Shown: in pieces, positions 44,922-44,927 of the stretch
How positions within the stretch are numbered: position 1 is the stretch's first letter
How the letters are laid out: each line of letters begins with the position of its first letter
Source of the DNA: Phoronis australis
Lineage: Eukaryota > Phoronida > Phoronidae
Length of the DNA stretch: 44,927 nt
Direction: 5' to 3'
Assembly: GCA_002633005.1 (NCBI GenBank)
Contig: NMRA01000001.1
Coordinates: 4,813,235 to 4,858,161, forward strand
Program-made: the position numbers and the translations under genes
The notes under the pieces: generated by a model
What the model saw: only the letters and a program-made list of their open reading frames with translations
The model's database searches: none
Told to the model about the DNA's origin: nothing

Positions 44922-44927
44922 GGAAGC

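Overview
This is animal (metazoan) nuclear DNA. It is AT-rich, genes are split by GT-AG introns, and transposon remains, tRNA-derived SINE fragments, foldback MITEs, minisatellites and microsatellites are abundant. There are no operons, ribosome-binding sites or other prokaryotic signals. An invertebrate is most likely, perhaps a cnidarian, but this rests on general character and not on a diagnostic gene.

Layout. 0-1 kb: a promoter-like ATGGCGG start with a good splice donor, a tandem satellite with higher-order structure, and a short Arg/Gly-rich exon on the minus strand. 1-8 kb: no convincing gene, several mobile-element remnants. 8.3-10.0 kb: a direct duplication with a single N at its junction. 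10.3-13.8 kb: a three-exon minus-strand gene for a phospholipase-D-like protein without catalytic residues; one of its introns holds two minisatellites, one of which forms a plus-strand exon-like open frame. 14-21 kb: mostly repeats. 21.2-26.2 kb: a four-exon plus-strand gene for a secreted precursor with a signal peptide, a long Glu-rich propeptide and a very basic Cys-rich mature part. 26.4-33.9 kb: transposon remains (foldback element, Harbinger-like and LINE relics). 33.9-37.6 kb: a 1.86-kb direct duplication, again with one N at the junction, carrying two copies of promoter plus first exon of a paralogous secreted-precursor gene. 38.1-39.8 kb: the remaining exons of that paralogue. 40.7-41.9 kb: repeats. 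42.0-44.9 kb: MRPL49, a mitochondrial ribosomal protein gene on the minus strand, with a 49-bp minisatellite that copies its own exon end and splice donor.

The most interesting system is the pair of secreted precursors. Both begin with a four-residue first exon (MKLK) behind a matching TATA/initiator promoter, continue with an acidic propeptide that could neutralise the basic mature part, and carry a Cys framework with identical spacing that resembles secreted cystine-knot ligands (noggin/Trunk/Spaetzle type). They end in antistasin-like Cys modules, three in one gene and one in the other. Defence peptide or signalling ligand are both possible; the sequence does not decide. Exon joins are predictions made by eye from splice signals, phase and paralogue comparison.
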